Assembly: GCA_963785585.1 (NCBI GenBank)
Contig: CAWAVW010000001.1
Location: 598,381-662,380 of the forward strand
Length of the DNA stretch: 64,000 bases
Direction of reading: 5' to 3'
Source of the DNA: Palsa-295 sp963785585
GTDB lineage: Bacteria > Acidobacteriota > Terriglobia > Acidiferrales > UBA7541
The position numbers and the translations under genes were made by a program. Shown one piece after another: positions 54,017 to 61,631 of this stretch. Within the stretch, counting starts at the first letter, position 1; the number at the start of each line of letters is the position of its first letter. The notes under the pieces were generated by a model. It saw only the letters and a list, made by a program, of their open reading frames with translations. It searched no databases and was not told the origin of the DNA.

Positions 54017-55501
54017 CTAGGGATTTTGTGGGTCTTTCTTGACAACCGACGTCACAACCGGTGTAGTTGGTTTAATCGGCGCAAAATTATTAGAAGTTGC
54101 GACATTTATCGGGTTGAGGTGACCCGAAGCATCTACGTTCTTGAGACTTTCTTGATATGTAGCCTGGCAGGTGCATGTTTGGCCGCTTGAGCCGGTAGTG
54201 GTGATTGTAAGCTGCTGTGTGATCGTCTTATCGACGGCATAGTTTGATGAGATCTGGCCAATCATGCTTGCCTGGTCGTCGTCCATATGCTTGTCCGTAA
54301 CGGGCTGCATCACGACATCACGAATTGTGCCATTCTGATCGGTCGCCACTGTCTTTGAATTCGCTGTTTGAGCTTGGGCACTGTTTTCAAAATTATCCCT
54401 GGTTGTCGGGTTTTCCTTTACGACAGCGCCCGGTATCGGTTTTCCTTGTCCATCGGTAACCGTGATCGTCATCATCGATCCAACCCCGGAACGCGTTGTT
54501 TTGTCGTCCAGCTTGACATTCATCATAACTTGAGGGTCGGAATCCGCCTTAACCTCTACGTGAGGGCATCCGCCTCCGTCTTGTTGGCCGCAATGCCCGT
54601 CGAGATCGGCGAAAGTCTCGGGGTCATCGCTAGCCATTATGTACAGATTTAGGGTTTGAGGATTCGTGAGATTGGCGTAAGGAACCGGCGCAGGTATGGA
54701 GGACCAGTCGGGAGACTCCCATCGGCCGAAGGAGGAAGTATAGTAGCGAGCCCCGAAGTCGTCGTTGCCGGTTTCCTGGTCGCGTTTCTTGCCTTCGAAT
54801 TTGTAGTTCTCGGCGCAGGTGCTGGTGTATGCGCGCTCGCCACCGAAGGGATAGAAATCGGCGTCGTAGCAGGGGCTGCCCGCAGCCGAGGGAAGAATCA
54901 CGCGGTTGGTACCGAGCATGTCCTCGGCGTAATAGTTGATTACGCCGCTGGCGTAGCGATGGGCGATGCGTTTGCCGCCGAGGAAGACGAATTCGTCGGT
55001 GATGTTGCCGGAGGTGTCCGACTCGTCGAGAATAGTGGCACCCGCGCCGTACCAATAAATCTTTATGGTGTTCTTTTCGACCCGATTGCCGTCACCGTCG
55101 TAGGTGTAGTTGACGCCTCCACCGGACTTGATTTCGCTTTCGGCGTTGTACGCGTAGGTATTGTGGGTGTCGTTGAGGGTGTTGCCGACCTGATCGTAAC
55201 TGAATGAGGCGATCTGGTTTGCAGTACCCGAGGAAATACTCAGGCTTTCCTGGGTGCAACCGTTATAGGAGTTGGATACGACGTTGATGTTGGTGAGGTT
55301 GCCGTATTCACCGCTGCCGCTGGACTGATTGTCATACACATAGGCTTCACCCCAACAGTGCGAGGGGCTGGTGGAATAGGTGGAGGTGGTCTCTCCGCTT
55401 GTGAGGCGATTGACCTGATCGTATGTGAACTGCTGCGAGCGGGTCGTGTCATCCCCCACCCGGTGCCGCAGGCACCGTCCCGAGTTCGCACGACCTAGCA
55501 C
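54017..55501 (-). pseudogene. 5'-truncated Rhs protein with its own C-terminal tip
   Basis: A 494-residue open frame. Residues about 18-303 are the end of an Rhs/YD-repeat core (FTYDQVNRLTSG, FSYDQVGNTLNDTHNTYAYN, VNYTYDGDGNRVEKNTIKIYW, FGARYYTSSFGRWESPDW), ending at ADLDGH. The tip (about 190 residues) has a bacterial Ig-like section (GVGSMMTITVTDGQGKPIPGAVVKENP). Core homology to the Rhs gene at the right edge stops abruptly at 55450; upstream is unrelated DNA with a GGTGCC/GGCACC hairpin (55461-55477). A GTG at 55501 overlaps the preceding gene's stop, so a short product may still be made. Confidence 0.8.
54651..55450. repeat. about 800-bp direct repeat of the Rhs core (copy 1)
   Basis: This segment matches 62242-63041 at a constant offset of 7591 bp in the same orientation. 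From 54721 to 55450 I see no difference between the copies. From 54651 to 54720 there are about half a dozen substitutions, and towards the tip the similarity decays further. The break at 55450 is sharp. Confidence 0.85.
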
Positions 55502-55878
55502 CCCTTAATCAGCACCAGGCTTGTGGCCTTATCACCGTCAAAGACCACCATCCACGGACTCGCCCCGATGAAGAGCACGTCCCTGTCCTTCCAGGACGAG
55601 TTCTGATAACAGCTTCTGAGGTATGGTGAAGTCTCCGCCGCTGAGACGAGAGGGCCGAATCTATCTCGAAGCTGCGCTTTTGTTTTACCCACTACGAGCT
55701 TGTCCCGGCCAGTGTCGCCGATCATCGCGGTAGTCGCCACTTCAAGATTCACCCTGTAGAGGCCCGCCTTCCAGAGAACGTACTTGATGTTCTTCGGGTC
55801 ACTGGAGGATGGATACATCAGCGCCCATCCACCGAGGCAGGCAAAAAGCAAGGCAAGGAGGAAAATCACGACTCGCAT
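55495..55878 (-). CDS. small exported or anchored protein, candidate immunity protein
   Basis: A 127-residue protein starting with a membrane segment (RVVIFLLALLFACLGGWALMY). The rest is a small domain with VGKTKAQLRDRFGPLVSAAE, two cysteines and a C-terminal LIKGC. I do not recognise the family. The ATG at 55878 has AGGAAGG upstream and lies inside the end of the toxin-tip gene (stop at 55890). The tip upstream is a CHAP-like amidase, which would act in the periplasm, so a periplasm-facing anchored immunity protein fits well. Confidence 0.65.
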   Translation of the reverse strand: MRVVIFLLALLFACLGGWALMYPSSSDPKNIKYVLWKAGLYRVNLEVATTAMIGDTGRDKLVVGKTKAQLRDRFGPLVSAAETSPYLRSCYQNSSWKDRDVLFIGASPWMVVFDGDKATSLVLIKGC

Positions 55879-55889
55879 ATTCCTTCCTA

Positions 55890-56399
55890 TCATTGGTCGC
55901 CACCGATGTACCGTCTTACTACAGGCGCAGGATCATTCGGGCCTTCACCGTTTCCGCCGCGAGGCCTGAATCCCCAGTCATTCCGAGTTACTATTCCGGC
56001 GGGGTTAGTAGTCGAATTCACCGAAACTGTTTGCAGTTTCCCGTTCCACATTACAACCACGCCAGCGTGTCCCCAGGCCCCGTGGGCCTGAGCAATTATG
56101 TCGCCTGGTTTGGCCGAAGATACGGCCATCGGGGACGACCAGCCTGCTATGTGGACGTTAGGATTTGCTAATTCATTAGCCGTAGGATCTCTGGTGAACC
56201 CCAACCAGCCGAGGATACCCGAACGCGGCACCTTTGGTCTTGAGGCTCCTGACTCTTGGACCACATCGGCACACAACTGATTACATTTGTTGGTACCGGC
56301 CTTATAGTTGTCCTTGCTTTTGGCCTGCTCGTAGTCGGTGGAACCTACTTTGTTCTGTGCAGTTTGCGCAATGCTCTGCTCTTGCGCCCATGAACGCAA
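55890..56399 (-). CDS. displaced Rhs-type tip, CHAP/NlpC-like amidase
   Basis: About 169 residues from a TTG at 56399, though the frame is open further upstream through PTVEQSTCRLRSWAQEQ. The catalytic pattern of a CHAP/NlpC cell-wall hydrolase is clear: Cys in TNKCNQLCADVVQESG, then VSSAKPGDIIAQAHGAWGHAGVVVMW with the His in WGHAGVV. It lacks an Rhs core and a convincing start, so it is probably a silent cassette or a remnant waiting to be joined to a core. The next gene is a putative immunity gene overlapping its end. Confidence 0.7.
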   Translation of the reverse strand: MRSWAQEQSIAQTAQNKVGSTDYEQAKSKDNYKAGTNKCNQLCADVVQESGASRPKVPRSGILGWLGFTRDPTANELANPNVHIAGWSSPMAVSSAKPGDIIAQAHGAWGHAGVVVMWNGKLQTVSVNSTTNPAGIVTRNDWGFRPRGGNGEGPNDPAPVVRRYIGGDQ

Positions 56400-56441
56400 A
56401 CGGCAGGTACTCTGCTCAACGGTCGGGATCGGCAGCCTCGA

Positions 56442-56867
56442 TTATGTTGAGACAGGCGGTTCGAACGAAAAATCCTTAGCCAGGATGTTGATCGTGCCAC
56501 CCGGCACACACATGCTGATCCTGAAGTGCAGGAACTCCTCTAACCCACGATTGCCTTGAATGACATCGTATGGCCCTGGCTGTGACACTGTGTTTTTCCA
56601 GTCGGATGACTCCAAGCATTCCGCATCCGAGATGTCATCGGAACACATGGATTTAGCCTGTAGGTAAACGTCGGCCTCGATATAGGCACTCTCCTTGAAG
56701 ATGATCTCGGCTGGCGTCAGAGAGCCATCATGGCCTAGCAACTCCAAAGAGATTTTCACCCGGTCCTCTTCCCCGGCTCTGTAGAAGCAGAGGCCAACTA
56801 ACTTCGAGTCGTGCCACCGAACGGCGTTGAATCGCTGCGCTGTCGAGTTTGTCATTTGAACGTTCAT
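56442..56867 (-). CDS. candidate immunity protein, HD...AKD family (copy 1)
   Basis: A 141-residue soluble protein. It begins MNVQMTNSTAQRFNAVRWHDSKLVGLCFYR and ends GGTINILAKDFSFE. The start at 56867 follows GAGGCGAAGC. The same plan, an N-terminal HD(S/A)xL, central beta strands and a C-terminal NI(L/A)AKD, is found in the protein at 60332-60766. It lies directly downstream of a truncated Rhs tip, so immunity is the likely role. I cannot name a Pfam family with confidence. Confidence 0.7.
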   Translation of the reverse strand: MNVQMTNSTAQRFNAVRWHDSKLVGLCFYRAGEEDRVKISLELLGHDGSLTPAEIIFKESAYIEADVYLQAKSMCSDDISDAECLESSDWKNTVSQPGPYDVIQGNRGLEEFLHFRISMCVPGGTINILAKDFSFEPPVST

Positions 56868-56895
56868 GCTTCGCCTCGCTGCTCTCAGAACCAAT

Positions 56896-57351
56896 CTAAA
56901 ATGCGGCAACAAAAGGCAGCCATTCTGGCGCGGTAGTGACGATGACATGGATGCCATAGCCTATCGCCGCCCCTACTCCTACCGCAGCCGCCCCTTGGCC
57001 AACCTTTTTGATTTGCTCTCTCTCTTCTGGAGTTAGCGGACGTCCAGGTCCTCGCTGTGGTTTGGGTCCGCTGTGATCCCAATCATGGGCATGTGGATCG
57101 CCCGCCCCGTGATCATGGCCGCTATCGACATCTTTAACGGCGCGGCCATCGGGTCCGTATGTTCTGTCGGTACCCCCTGGAAGTGGGACGGTCGTATCGG
57201 GCGGCCCAGTAGCTGGCGTGCGGGTAGAGGAGCTAGAACTTGTGGACGAGTCGGAGTTTGAAGTACTCGGCTGCGGGTTCAGATTCGGGTCTGTCCGCGT
57301 TCCGGCGGGATCGGCGGTTGGCGGCGTGGTATTGATCGTATTTTGCGCCAA
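56896..57351 (-). pseudogene. displaced Rhs-type tip with glycine-rich C-terminal helix
   Basis: A 151-residue open stretch from a TTG at 57351 that directly follows a TAG, so the core side is missing. It starts AQNTINTTPP, has a Ser/Thr-rich linker, then YGPDGRAVKDVDSGHDHG and DPHAHDWDHSGPKPQRG, a His/Asp-rich motif common in polymorphic-toxin tips. It ends in a hydrophobic Gly/Ala-rich helix (VGQGAAAVGVGAAIGYGIHV). The tip of the Rhs protein at the right edge has the same AQNT start and the same kind of end. Followed by a putative immunity gene. Confidence 0.65.
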
Positions 57352-57766
57352 CTACTGCATCCACCACGATTTTCAACCACCACTCCCGCTATCCCCAACG
57401 CAGTTCTCGGCTTAACCCGCTCTCGGCCCTAATGCACGCCTGGATTTTTTCTCTCGAACCCCTGACGCGAGTTTTTTCCTTTAGCTGTGCCTCGGCCCAG
57501 ACACGATTTTTGTTTTCAAAGAGCAACGAGCCACAACCAACAGCCACGGCCCGAGCACTCACACTGAGCACCGGCATTGATTCTAAGTCAGCGCGAGACC
57601 GCTTGCAGCTACTCTTTTTGTTCAGGTTCTTCCTGGGGTCAGCGAGTCAGGGAACGCAGCTAACAGCGCGGTTTTCGAGGCGTCCTCGAAAAACCTGTCA
57701 AGAGGATTGTTCAGCTCTCCGCGTAAATTTTCGCGTACGGCAGGATATACGAGATTTGTATATGGG
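57352..57766. other. non-coding stretch with hairpin, between tip module and recombinase
   Basis: No gene is supported. A 9-bp hairpin, TTTTCGAGG/CCTCGAAAA with loop CGT, lies at 57672-57692 and could terminate transcription of the recombinase gene. The rest shows no coding signal. It may contain an internal attachment or recombination site, which I cannot identify. Confidence 0.45.
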
Positions 57767-58680
57767 TCAGCCTTTCTCCTCGGAGTCGGCGGCGTTTCGA
57801 TCAAGCTCGGCTTCGGCGTCGGCGTCGAGCGCGGCGAACAGCTCCTCCTGGGCCTCGGCATCTGCCGCTGTGGTTGGCTGCGGGTGTTCGTGATCGAGCG
57901 CCGCGCCGGGATGCGTGGCCGTGTGGACCTGCTTCAACATGCGGATGGAGACGTGCGTGTAAATCTCCGTGGTCGAGAGTTCCGCGTGTCCGAGCATCTG
58001 CTGGATGAAACGGATATCGGCTCCGCCTTCCAGCATCAACGTCGCCATCGTGTGACGGAAGAGATGACACGCTCCGGTTTTGCCGATCTTCGCGTTGAAC
58101 ACATAGTCATGCACCGTGAGCGTGAGATGGTCGGGGCTGATTTCTTCTCCTGTACCCGACAGAAACAGCGTACCGTGGTCCGGCTCCACCACGAGCTGCG
58201 GGCGCGCCTCGCGGATGTATTTCTGCATCCACGCGATCGCGCGCTCACCGATGGGCACGAAGCGGTCTTTCTTGCCCTTGCCCTGGCGGATCACCAGCGT
58301 GCCGCGTTCCGGGTCCAGATCGTAGAGTTTCAGGTGGATCACTTCCGAGCGCCGGATGCCGCACGAGTACAGCACTTCCAAGATCGCGCGGTCTCGCAGT
58401 CCGAGAGGACCGTGGATATCGGGTTGTTGCAACACCTGCTCTGCTTCTGAGATGGTGAGCACATGTTTGGGCAGGCGGCGACCCATGCGCGGCAGTTCCA
58501 GTTCCGAAGCCGGGTTGTGCAGGATGAGATTCTGCCGCGTCAGCCAGCGGAACCAACAGCGCAGCGCCACCAGGCGCACGTGCTGGCTGCGGAAGCTCAT
58601 CGGCTCGCCGTCGCGCTTGCGGTAGTGAAACAGGTGCCGCTGATAGCGTTCGAGCACCGGGCGCGTGATCTCGGTTGACC
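57767..58680 (-). pseudogene. tyrosine recombinase (XerC/D-like integrase), 5'-truncated by an IS3 element
   Basis: About 303 residues remain. The N-terminal SAM-like domain begins partway in (STEITRPVLERYQRHLFHYR). The catalytic domain is complete: Arg in SCGIRRSEVIHL, Lys in RQGKGKKDRFVP, HLFRH, GHAELSTTEIY with the nucleophile Tyr. The C-terminus has an unusual acidic Ala-rich tail (AEAQEELFAALDADAEAEL). The frame runs on into the insertion sequence (to 58825), but those residues are IS-derived. The missing 5' part is not found beyond the IS, so more than a simple insertion occurred. It could be the integrase of the island. Confidence 0.85.
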
Positions 58681-58740
58681 TGACCGGGGTTTTTTGTACC
58701 AGCGGGAGTGAGAGAGAATTCACTCTGGAGGGAAGCTGGT

Positions 58741-59019
58741 ATGCCGATGAAGAAATACAAGCCGGAACAGATCGTGACGCTGTTGCGGCAGGTTGAAGTG
58801 GAACTGGCCAACGGTAAAACCACACCGCAAGCCTGCAAAGAAGCCGAGATCACCGCACAGACCTACTACCGCTGGCGAAAGGAATTCGGCGGATTGAAAC
58901 TCGATCAAGCCAAACGTCTCAAGGAGCTGGAACGGGAGAACGCCAAGCTGAAGCGGCTGGTGGCCGAGTTGTCGCTAGAGAAGCAAATTCTAAAGGATGT
59001 GGCGGAGGGAAACTTCTAA
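58741..59019 (+). CDS. IS3-family transposase OrfA
   Basis: A 92-residue protein with an N-terminal HTH_Tnp_1 domain (KKYKPEQIVTLLRQVEVELANG, ACKEAEITAQTYYRWRKEFGG) and a C-terminal leucine-zipper helix (AKRLKELERENAKLKRLVAEL, SLEKQILKDVAEG). The start at 58741 follows GGAGGGAAGCTGGT. The slippery heptamer G GGA AAC at 59007-59013, just before its stop, allows a -1 shift into OrfB to make the OrfAB transposase. Confidence 0.93.
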   Translation: MPMKKYKPEQIVTLLRQVEVELANGKTTPQACKEAEITAQTYYRWRKEFGGLKLDQAKRLKELERENAKLKRLVAELSLEKQILKDVAEGNF

Positions 59020-59918
59020 GCCCCGAGCGGCGGCGTGGCGCGGTCAGGCATGCACGCGAGAACTACCAAGTATCGGAGCGGCATGCCTGCCGGCTGCTGG
59101 GGCAGTGGAGAGGGACACAACGCTACGAAGTGCTCTACCGAACCGACGAAGACGCATTGACGCGACAGATCGTGGCGCTGGCCAGCGAATACGGGCGCTA
59201 CGGCTACCGGCGAATCACCGCGCTTTTGCGGAATCGCGGTTGGCATGTAGGCAAGGATCGGGTGCAAAGGATCTGGCGACGCGAGGGGTTGAAAGTACCG
59301 CAGAAACAAAGGCCGCGAGGGCGGTTGTGGTTGAACGATGGATCGTGTGTTCGGCTGCGTCCGGAACGAGCGAATCATGTGTGGAGTTACGATTTCGTGA
59401 GCGCCATGACGCACGACGGCAGAACGCTGCGGATGTTGACGCTGATTGACGAGTATACGCGGGAATGTTTAGCGATTCGGGTAGCGAGAAGATTGGGACG
59501 GTACGAAGTGATCGAAGCGCTGGCGGACGTGATGCTGTATCGAGGAATCCCGGAGAACATTCGTTCGGACAACGGGCCAGAGTTCGTCGCCGAAGAGGTG
59601 CGGAAGTGGCTGGCGAAGGTGGGTACAGGGACGCTGTATATCGAACCAGGGAGTCCCTGGGAAAACGGCTACTGCGAAAGTTTCAACGGGAAGTTACGGG
59701 ACGAATGCTTGAACGGAGAGATTTTCTATTCGCTGAGGGAGGCCCAGGTGGTGATCGAGAAATGGCGGGTGGTATATAACACGCTGCGTCCACACTCGGC
59801 ACTGGGATACAGGCCGCCGGCGCCGGCGGCGTTCGCGCCCCAACTGGCGGCTCTCCGGTCGCCTACGGCTCCCTACGAGCCGCCAGTTGCACCGTTGTCC
59901 GATGAGGTTGTGATGTAA
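59001..59918 (+). CDS. IS3-family transposase OrfB (DDE integrase domain, -1 frame)
   Basis: In the -1 frame the protein continues from the slippery site as KLLSPERRRGAVRHARENYQ and the IS3 HTH_21 region (YGRYGYRRITALLRNRGWHV). The rve catalytic core carries Asp in WSYDFVSA, Asp in RSDNGPEFV and Glu in NGYCESFNGKLRDE, the complete DDE triad. The C-terminus ends RPPAPAAFAP and a Pro-rich tail. The internal ATG-like start at 59130 is not needed if translation is by frameshift. The element looks intact and possibly active. Confidence 0.92.
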   Translation, partial: GGGKLLSPERRRGAVRHARENYQVSERHACRLLGQWRGTQRYEVLYRTDEDALTRQIVALASEYGRYGYRRITALLRNRGWHVGKDRVQRIWRREGLKVPQKQRPRGRLWLNDGSCVRLRPERANHVWSYDFVSAMTHDGRTLRMLTLIDEYTRECLAIRVARRLGRYEVIEALADVMLYRGIPENIRSDNGPEFVAEEVRKWLAKVGTGTLYIEPGSPWENGYCESFNGKLRDECLNGEIFYSLREAQVVIEKWRVVYNTLRPHSALGYRPPAPAAFAPQLAALRSPTAPYEPPVAPLSDEVVM

Positions 59919-59961
59919 ACTCTCTCATTCACCGTGGTACAAAAACTCGGTCCGGTCACGC

Positions 59962-60312
59962 TTGTACGGCATAGTTGTGGTTGGGATTGCGGCTGCCTTC
60001 ACCCTCATGCTTGTTGCAGCCTTCGCGGTCATTCCGTCTGTGGTGTTCCGCCGAGAGCCAAAGTTTCGTGATGATTATTCGCTCACGTTTTCACCGGAGG
60101 GTATCCATTTCCGCACAGCGCACATCGATTCACAGCTTCAGTGGAGCATGTATTCGCAGGCGCTCGTTGATGCTCACTCTTTCGTGCTTTACTACGGCTC
60201 TCGGTCGTTCACCGTGATTCCGAAGCGCGTCTTTCCCACCGCCGAGCAACGGGAGGCATTCGAGAAGCTGCTCGCCCAGAATGTCCCACGGATCGTCAGG
60301 AAAGAGACCTGA
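59962..60312 (+). pseudogene. YcxB-like protein fragment, 5' end lost at the IS junction
   Basis: About 116 residues. One membrane segment (GIVVVGIAAAFTLMLVAAFAVI) precedes a YcxB C-terminal-like domain: DYSLTFSPEGIHFRT, QLQWSMYSQALVD, FVLYYGSRSFTVIPKRVFP, EQREAFEKLL. The frame begins with a TTG at 59962, only 3 nt after the IS end, so the N-terminal part was probably removed by the IS event. It is the only plus-strand gene in this part apart from the IS. The molecular role of YcxB-like proteins is unknown to me. Confidence 0.7.
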
Positions 60313-60331
60313 CTTACCTCATGCTGCTTGG

Positions 60332-60766
60332 TTAGGACGTTGCAACCGCTGTCGGCGCTCCCTCTTCGATCCAGGAAACCTGAACGTCCTTCGCAGCTAT
60401 GTTGATGAACGAGTTCCACTCATGCACGAAGAATCGATAACACGAAACTCCGGGCGGAAGAGTCTGCGAGAGTTTTTCAAGTGCCGGGAACGTGTCTGGT
60501 TTGGCGCGATCTCCAGAGACGTTCAAAGCAGACCCATGCGGCACGTACCGACATTCAGGATCGGGAGGGTCAATCGCGCAAAAGTACAGTCCCGTTATCC
60601 GTAGCTCTCCAGCCCTGTATTCCTCTCGGTTGGGGCCTTTCAGATCTCCAACCCAGAAGCTCATGTGCAATGTCATCGTCCCGTGCACGTAATCGATTCT
60701 CACGCTGTGAAGTTCCGCATCGTGGAACCCATTTGGCAGCTGGTTGTCCAACTCTTCGAACGTCAT
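60332..60766 (-). CDS. candidate immunity protein, HD...AKD family (copy 2)
   Basis: A 144-residue soluble protein: TFEELDNQLPNGFHDAELHSVR at the start, DLKGPNREEYRAGELRITGL in the middle and FVHEWNSFINIAAKDVQVSW near the end. The ATG at 60766 follows AGGAGCACTGC. It shares the HD-x-x-L start and the INIAAKD-type end with the protein at 56442-56867. It lies 24 nt downstream of a remnant Rhs tip on the same strand, the expected place for an immunity gene. Confidence 0.7.
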   Translation of the reverse strand: MTFEELDNQLPNGFHDAELHSVRIDYVHGTMTLHMSFWVGDLKGPNREEYRAGELRITGLYFCAIDPPDPECRYVPHGSALNVSGDRAKPDTFPALEKLSQTLPPGVSCYRFFVHEWNSFINIAAKDVQVSWIEEGAPTAVATS

Positions 60767-60790
60767 TTGCAGTGCTCCTATTGTGTTGAC

Positions 60791-61015
60791 CTTAGGGAAT
60801 GAGAGCCAGCGCTGGCGCTGCCGCGCCACCTGTCAAAATTGTCGCTCCTATCGCGACCGTGCCCACCACCACGCCGGTCGCCACCGGATGATCCCTGATG
60901 GTCTGGACAACTCCCTGGCCTGCCGTCACTAATAGCTTACCCACTCCCGGATCGCTCGCCCTAGCCGCCCAAAAACGCGAACGACAGCTACTCTGCTCGG
61001 CGGTCAGATCGCGGA
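60791..61015 (-). pseudogene. remnant Rhs tip (junction motif plus hydrophobic C-terminus)
   Basis: A frame of about 75 codons opening after a TAG within the end of the 61004 gene. It reads LTAEQSSCRSRFWAARAS, then KLLVTAGQGVVQTIRDHPVA, then a Gly/Ala-rich hydrophobic helix (GVVVGTVAIGATILTGGAAA) to the stop at 60791. It has no start codon of its own. The EQSxCRxRxWA stretch also occurs at the head of the CHAP-like tip near 56400. I interpret it as the last part of an older tip left behind by a swap. Confidence 0.5.
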
Positions 61016-61573
61016 GCTAGCTCCCACATGTTTGAGATACCAACCCTTGTCTTCTCGCGGGTTCCAATCACGCGCGCGATGGAACAGCTCCTCGTACGTT
61101 TCTTGCGTTCGGCACACAACACCTACAACACCGTCGTGGCTGACAAAAAGAAAGTAGTCCTTGCCCTCCGGTACCAGAAAGGCATCCCAGCCAAACAGTA
61201 ACGGGATTACAAAATAGGAATGCATCTCGAACAGCTCTTCGCGTCCAAAGAGATGCCCTGGGCGTTTTTCCAGAGGTTCTGTCTCGCCTTTTGCAAGGCG
61301 CATTTGCTGGACGATCATGTCTCCAGTGTTCTCAGAGAAGTCACCCCAGATGCCGCGCTCCCTGATCCAAAGGAGCGCTCCTTCAAAGGGAACGTCTTCC
61401 CAAGTGGGCACCAGATAGTCCGCCAAAGCGATGACGCGCGAAGGCTTGTCGTCCAGTCCGATGGTGAAGCAATGCGGGCTCTCCGGCTCGTAGTGAAGAT
61501 AGCGGTCAGCCGTAACTTTCAAGCCACGCGCCTGGCACCAACTCTTCGCTTCTTCTGTCGTGAAAAATTTCAC
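61004..61573 (-). CDS. candidate immunity protein of the resident Rhs toxin
   Basis: A 189-residue soluble protein: FTTEEAKSWCQARGLKVTAD at the start, SRVIALADYLVPTWEDVPFEG and LWIRERGIWGDFSENTGD in the centre, then HSYFVIPLLFGWDAFLVPEG and FLFVSHDGVVGVVC. I do not recognise the family with certainty; the acidic, Trp-rich character is common among immunity proteins. The GTG at 61571-61573 has a textbook AGGAGGTGACC upstream. It directly follows the Rhs gene on the same strand, so it is the likely cognate immunity gene. Confidence 0.72.
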   Translation of the reverse strand: MKFFTTEEAKSWCQARGLKVTADRYLHYEPESPHCFTIGLDDKPSRVIALADYLVPTWEDVPFEGALLWIRERGIWGDFSENTGDMIVQQMRLAKGETEPLEKRPGHLFGREELFEMHSYFVIPLLFGWDAFLVPEGKDYFLFVSHDGVVGVVCRTQETYEELFHRARDWNPREDKGWYLKHVGASSAI

Positions 61574-61631
61574 TGGTCACCTCCTATGGGACCGATCTTT
61601 CCGCTCGCTGGACGCAGCCTTTTCCTTTCCA

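Larger units (their letters stand above)
58681..59958 (+). mobile_element. IS3-family insertion sequence
   Basis: A 1278-bp element with imperfect terminal inverted repeats of about 37 bp: the left end begins TGACCGG then TTTTTTGTACCA and GAGTGAGAGAG; the right end, read in reverse, begins TGACCGG then TTTTTGTACCA and GAATGAGAGAG. It encodes OrfA and OrfB in the -1 relation of the family. No target duplication is visible (GACC on the left, CGCT on the right), suggesting rearrangement after insertion. Confidence 0.92.

Noticed and set aside
54656..55207. Plus-strand frame of about 180 codons, repeated at 62184-62798
   Set aside because: Both are antisense shadows of the duplicated Rhs core; being repeated only reflects the DNA repeat.
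57432..57893. Plus-strand frame of 153 codons left of the recombinase
   Set aside because: Runs antisense into the recombinase gene and has no family resemblance.
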